Source: Echinococcus granulosus (Eukaryota; Platyhelminthes; Cestoda; Cyclophyllidea; Taeniidae). From it: a stretch of DNA of 64,000 nucleotides. The notes under the pieces are model-generated. The model was given only the letters and a program-made list of their open reading frames with translations, had not been told where the DNA came from and ran no database searches. Location: NCBI RefSeq assembly GCF_000524195.1, contig NW_020170382.1, positions 2,111,048 to 2,175,047 of the forward strand, in the 5' to 3' direction. Of the stretch, positions 61,291-64,000 are shown one piece after another; position 1 is the stretch's first letter; every line of letters starts with the position of its first letter. A program made the translations under genes and the position numbers.

Positions 61291-64000
61291 ATGCTTCCCT
61301 CAGATTAACTATTTGAGACTTTTAAGTAATCGTAAAAAGGTGCAATGCCTCACAAAAAAAGGTCGCATCATTGAGGAAACGAGCTTCCACGTGTCAGCTT
61401 AAAGTCCATCCGAGGCTCCGATCCTTCGGGAGAACATTTTAAAAGGATAAAAGTTGAGACGCATTCACATGAGGCTATATGCGGATTAGACATGGCCTCA
61501 CCCGAAGAAATCAGTGTGTAATCGGAATAAATGGATTTCTATTTGTTTGTTTGACCATCCATATCAATATGCAAACTAGTGCTTTATGAAAAAAGCGGGT
61601 CGGAGAGGTGAATGGTGATGGACTGACAGGTTGATAGATGGAAGGAATAAAAGAAATCCTTTTTGCTAGTGGTCTTACCTCTGTCTATTGCATTTGTTTT
61701 TTCACCGTGAAAAAACATCGGGTGTGCGCTATAACAGATACAATGGCATTTTGAATTTCAGTTCATTGTCAAAAAGTTCAACCTTTCATTGTCACTCAAA
61801 GTACGGCATTTCAATAGCCCATGCGTGAGGTGAAGGACCTCTTAAATTTGTAACATTATTTAATTCCACTTACAATAAGTTAGCTATCCGTTTGTTAAAT
61901 GAGCTAGGAAATGCCACTTCCAAGGAATATAATTCAGAATACAAAAATGGCGGTTTCACGGTAATTTTCAATTTTTGCCGGTAGTTTTTAATAATTCATT
62001 TAGTTTGTTCCTTGCGTCGTCCATAAAATATTGTGTTCATTCCGTTCTCCTCATGTAGCATGCCAAGATACGCTGAAACTTTCAGTAGCATTGCATAATA
62101 TTGGTGAGAATGAAAGGTTTAGGTAAGTCTCTAAGTCTTAAAAAACCTCTGCCCACTACACACCATTGGCAAATCAATTTGACACTTGGCCATGTTTTTT
62201 ACCCATCGTTTCTTTTTTGGGACATTAACCAACAACGCTAGGACTTATTATTGATGAATGTGTCGAAAATTCAAATTGATTAATTATTTTCTTGTAAATT
62301 TTGATACTAGTACATCTCCATCCCCAACATCAGTAACCGCATATGTAGCACTTTATCAAAAAGTGGAGTGATTTGGCTCTTCCATTTAAATGGGGTAAAC
62401 ACATAATAATTAAAATACCACTTTTTCACTTGATATAAATACTACTTAACCGATTTTTCGCTATTAACATTTGAAACCAACCCAAGTGTCTATTAGGGCG
62501 TAAGCATGAATCCTTTTGATTACAAAAGTAGCAAATCTGGAACAAAAATTTACGAAGATTTAGATTTATTGAGCAGTTTTCTCTCCGCCACCACTTTCGT
62601 TCCTCCCGGGGCTGTGCCTCAGCAGTAATTAGCTTGTTAATTCGATGAAATTCTTGAGGTCAGAAAATTACTTTCTAATATGAACATTTACAGCATATTT
62701 TCCATATTTCCCAAGTGTGTAATTTGTTGTTTTACTCTCACTACACGGAACAGCTTTTCCGTGTTATTTATGCATCATATGCCTGCCAAGAGTGGGATGC
62801 AGTAAATAGGCCTTTATTACCCTGCCTCATTAATAGTACCCGCGAATTTCCCACACTCAGCGCTCACATGCAGACTTGTTGGCTTTAAGGCAATGGGGTA
62901 TCAGGAATCCACCTGATCCGCCAACCTCCCTCATACAGCGGAGGCAAACGAGTTTAGGAAAATTTTAGAAAATTGGATGCAAACTAAGTGGCATGCAAAG
63001 GCAAGCCATTGTTCATCGAACAATGGGAGTAGCCCCTGAATGTAGGCGATTAGCGTGATTTCAAAATCTTTTGAAAAGGCATGAAGAATAGTATTTCACT
63101 GGTCAAGCGGATTTTAAAGCATACGTATTTGTAAAAACTCAAGCTCTTTATGCGAAGAGACGACCTATTATTCGCAGCCGCAGCCCGCAAAGTGGCACTT
63201 AGGGAAACAACTAAGAAGAGGAAAACCATGGGTTTTAAAAAGTATTCTAGCCAAATTTGTCTCGCCCATTTCCCACTTACCATCTGGGTTATGGTCTTTG
63301 TTTAACAACACCATTGGCTCTATTTGGATGGTCTCTCTATGTACCGTTTTATTATTTTTCTCCCCGAGTACTAACCTGCAGAGGAGCCGAGAGGCTATCA
63401 GCAAGACCCGAAGTCCAACGTGAGGAGAATAACGTCCTCGAGTAGCTCAGCAAAATACTGTCACTGCAACTGATCTGCTTAGTTTGACTGCATAAAAAAT
63501 ATTAACAAAGAGGTGCTTTCATTAAAAATTCACAAAATCAACAACACATTGAATTTTCAAAATTTATGAAATTTGCAGGAGTAATGGAAATATTTCGCTC
63601 GATTTTACTGCTTTTCGTAATATTTGGAAATGCCAAACACAGTTGATTTGCTCCAAAGCTAGCTTTGACATTAGATGGAGAAATTGCTCAAGCGTTAAAA
63701 TTTCCCATCGTCTAGAGCTTTTTTTTAGGTCTCAATGTCAAAGTCGGTCTCAAACGCTGAGTTAAATGGTCTAGGTTTCATTTCATTTTGAATCGTTGGG
63801 GACTTCAAAGCTCATTGTCGGTCTTTTGTTCCTTCTATATATTTTTTCCCCTTTTTTAGCGCTATCATAAGCTTAAACACCAATTCCACGGATAAAATTG
63901 ACTTATAGTGTTCCTTATTTTTATAAAGCTCTGTAGATTCAATAAGCCTTTGAGTCACTTAGTATTTGCTAAGATTTCCTCTCTATCCATGTTATATTGC
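61291..64000. other. Stretch without recognised genes
   Basis: AT-rich with short frames only and no splice-supported exons. It may contain further decayed parts of the retrotransposon or an intron of a gene beyond the window. No repeat, RNA gene or promoter could be supported. Confidence 0.4.

Noticed and set aside
1..64000. CRISPR arrays, prokaryotic operons, rRNA genes or novel defence systems
   Set aside because: No regularly spaced repeats, no ribosome-binding-site-led gene clusters and no rRNA sequence; all genes seen are spliced animal genes.

Overview
The window looks like animal nuclear DNA, most likely from a flatworm (a tapeworm is my best guess). It is AT-rich. Genes are split into many small exons, and introns range from 32-41 nt to more than 4 kb. 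The gene families are metazoan: an ADAM17-type sheddase, a PPP1R37-type leucine-rich-repeat regulator of PP1, and a neuropeptide GPCR. Nothing here suggests operons or prokaryotic genes. The species is inferred, not shown. Two 100-N gaps (12455-12554 and 27949-28048) mark a draft assembly. Exon boundaries below were found by hand from homology, GT/AG sites and phase agreement.

Region 1 (about 0.6-16.6 kb, minus strand) holds two head-to-tail ADAM17-like genes. Copy A (6188 down to 634, running off the left edge) has a candidate signal-peptide exon, prodomain, furin-like site, complete zinc protease domain and disintegrin domain. Copy B (16574 down to 7951) has prodomain, protease, disintegrin, membrane-proximal and transmembrane exons. 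B differs from A by a Leu at the Met-turn. Its membrane-proximal domain is also about 70 residues longer than in the vertebrate protein. Both copies share a tiny intron (38 and 32 nt) at the same codon of the prodomain.

Region 2 (18.8-33.7 kb, plus strand) is a PPP1R37-like gene. An RVxF-bearing first exon and a series of LRR exons lead, across the second gap, into one 5.4-kb exon. That exon encodes an acidic, repetitive tail of about 1,800 residues. The A/B pair and this gene point away from each other across about 2 kb.

Region 3 (33.7-50.5 kb) has no gene I can name. It contains three weak minus-strand exon candidates and two of the three copies of a dispersed repeat; the third is at 17.4 kb.

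Region 4 (50.6-56.3 kb, plus strand) is a two-exon FMRFamide/myosuppressin-type peptide GPCR. Its TM7 exon lies 4.5 kb from the exon carrying TM1-TM6.

Region 5 (56.3-64 kb) has no host gene that I can see. It carries an eroded Ty3/gypsy pol fragment (RNase H to integrase) at about 59.9-61.3 kb and a short G-rich tract.
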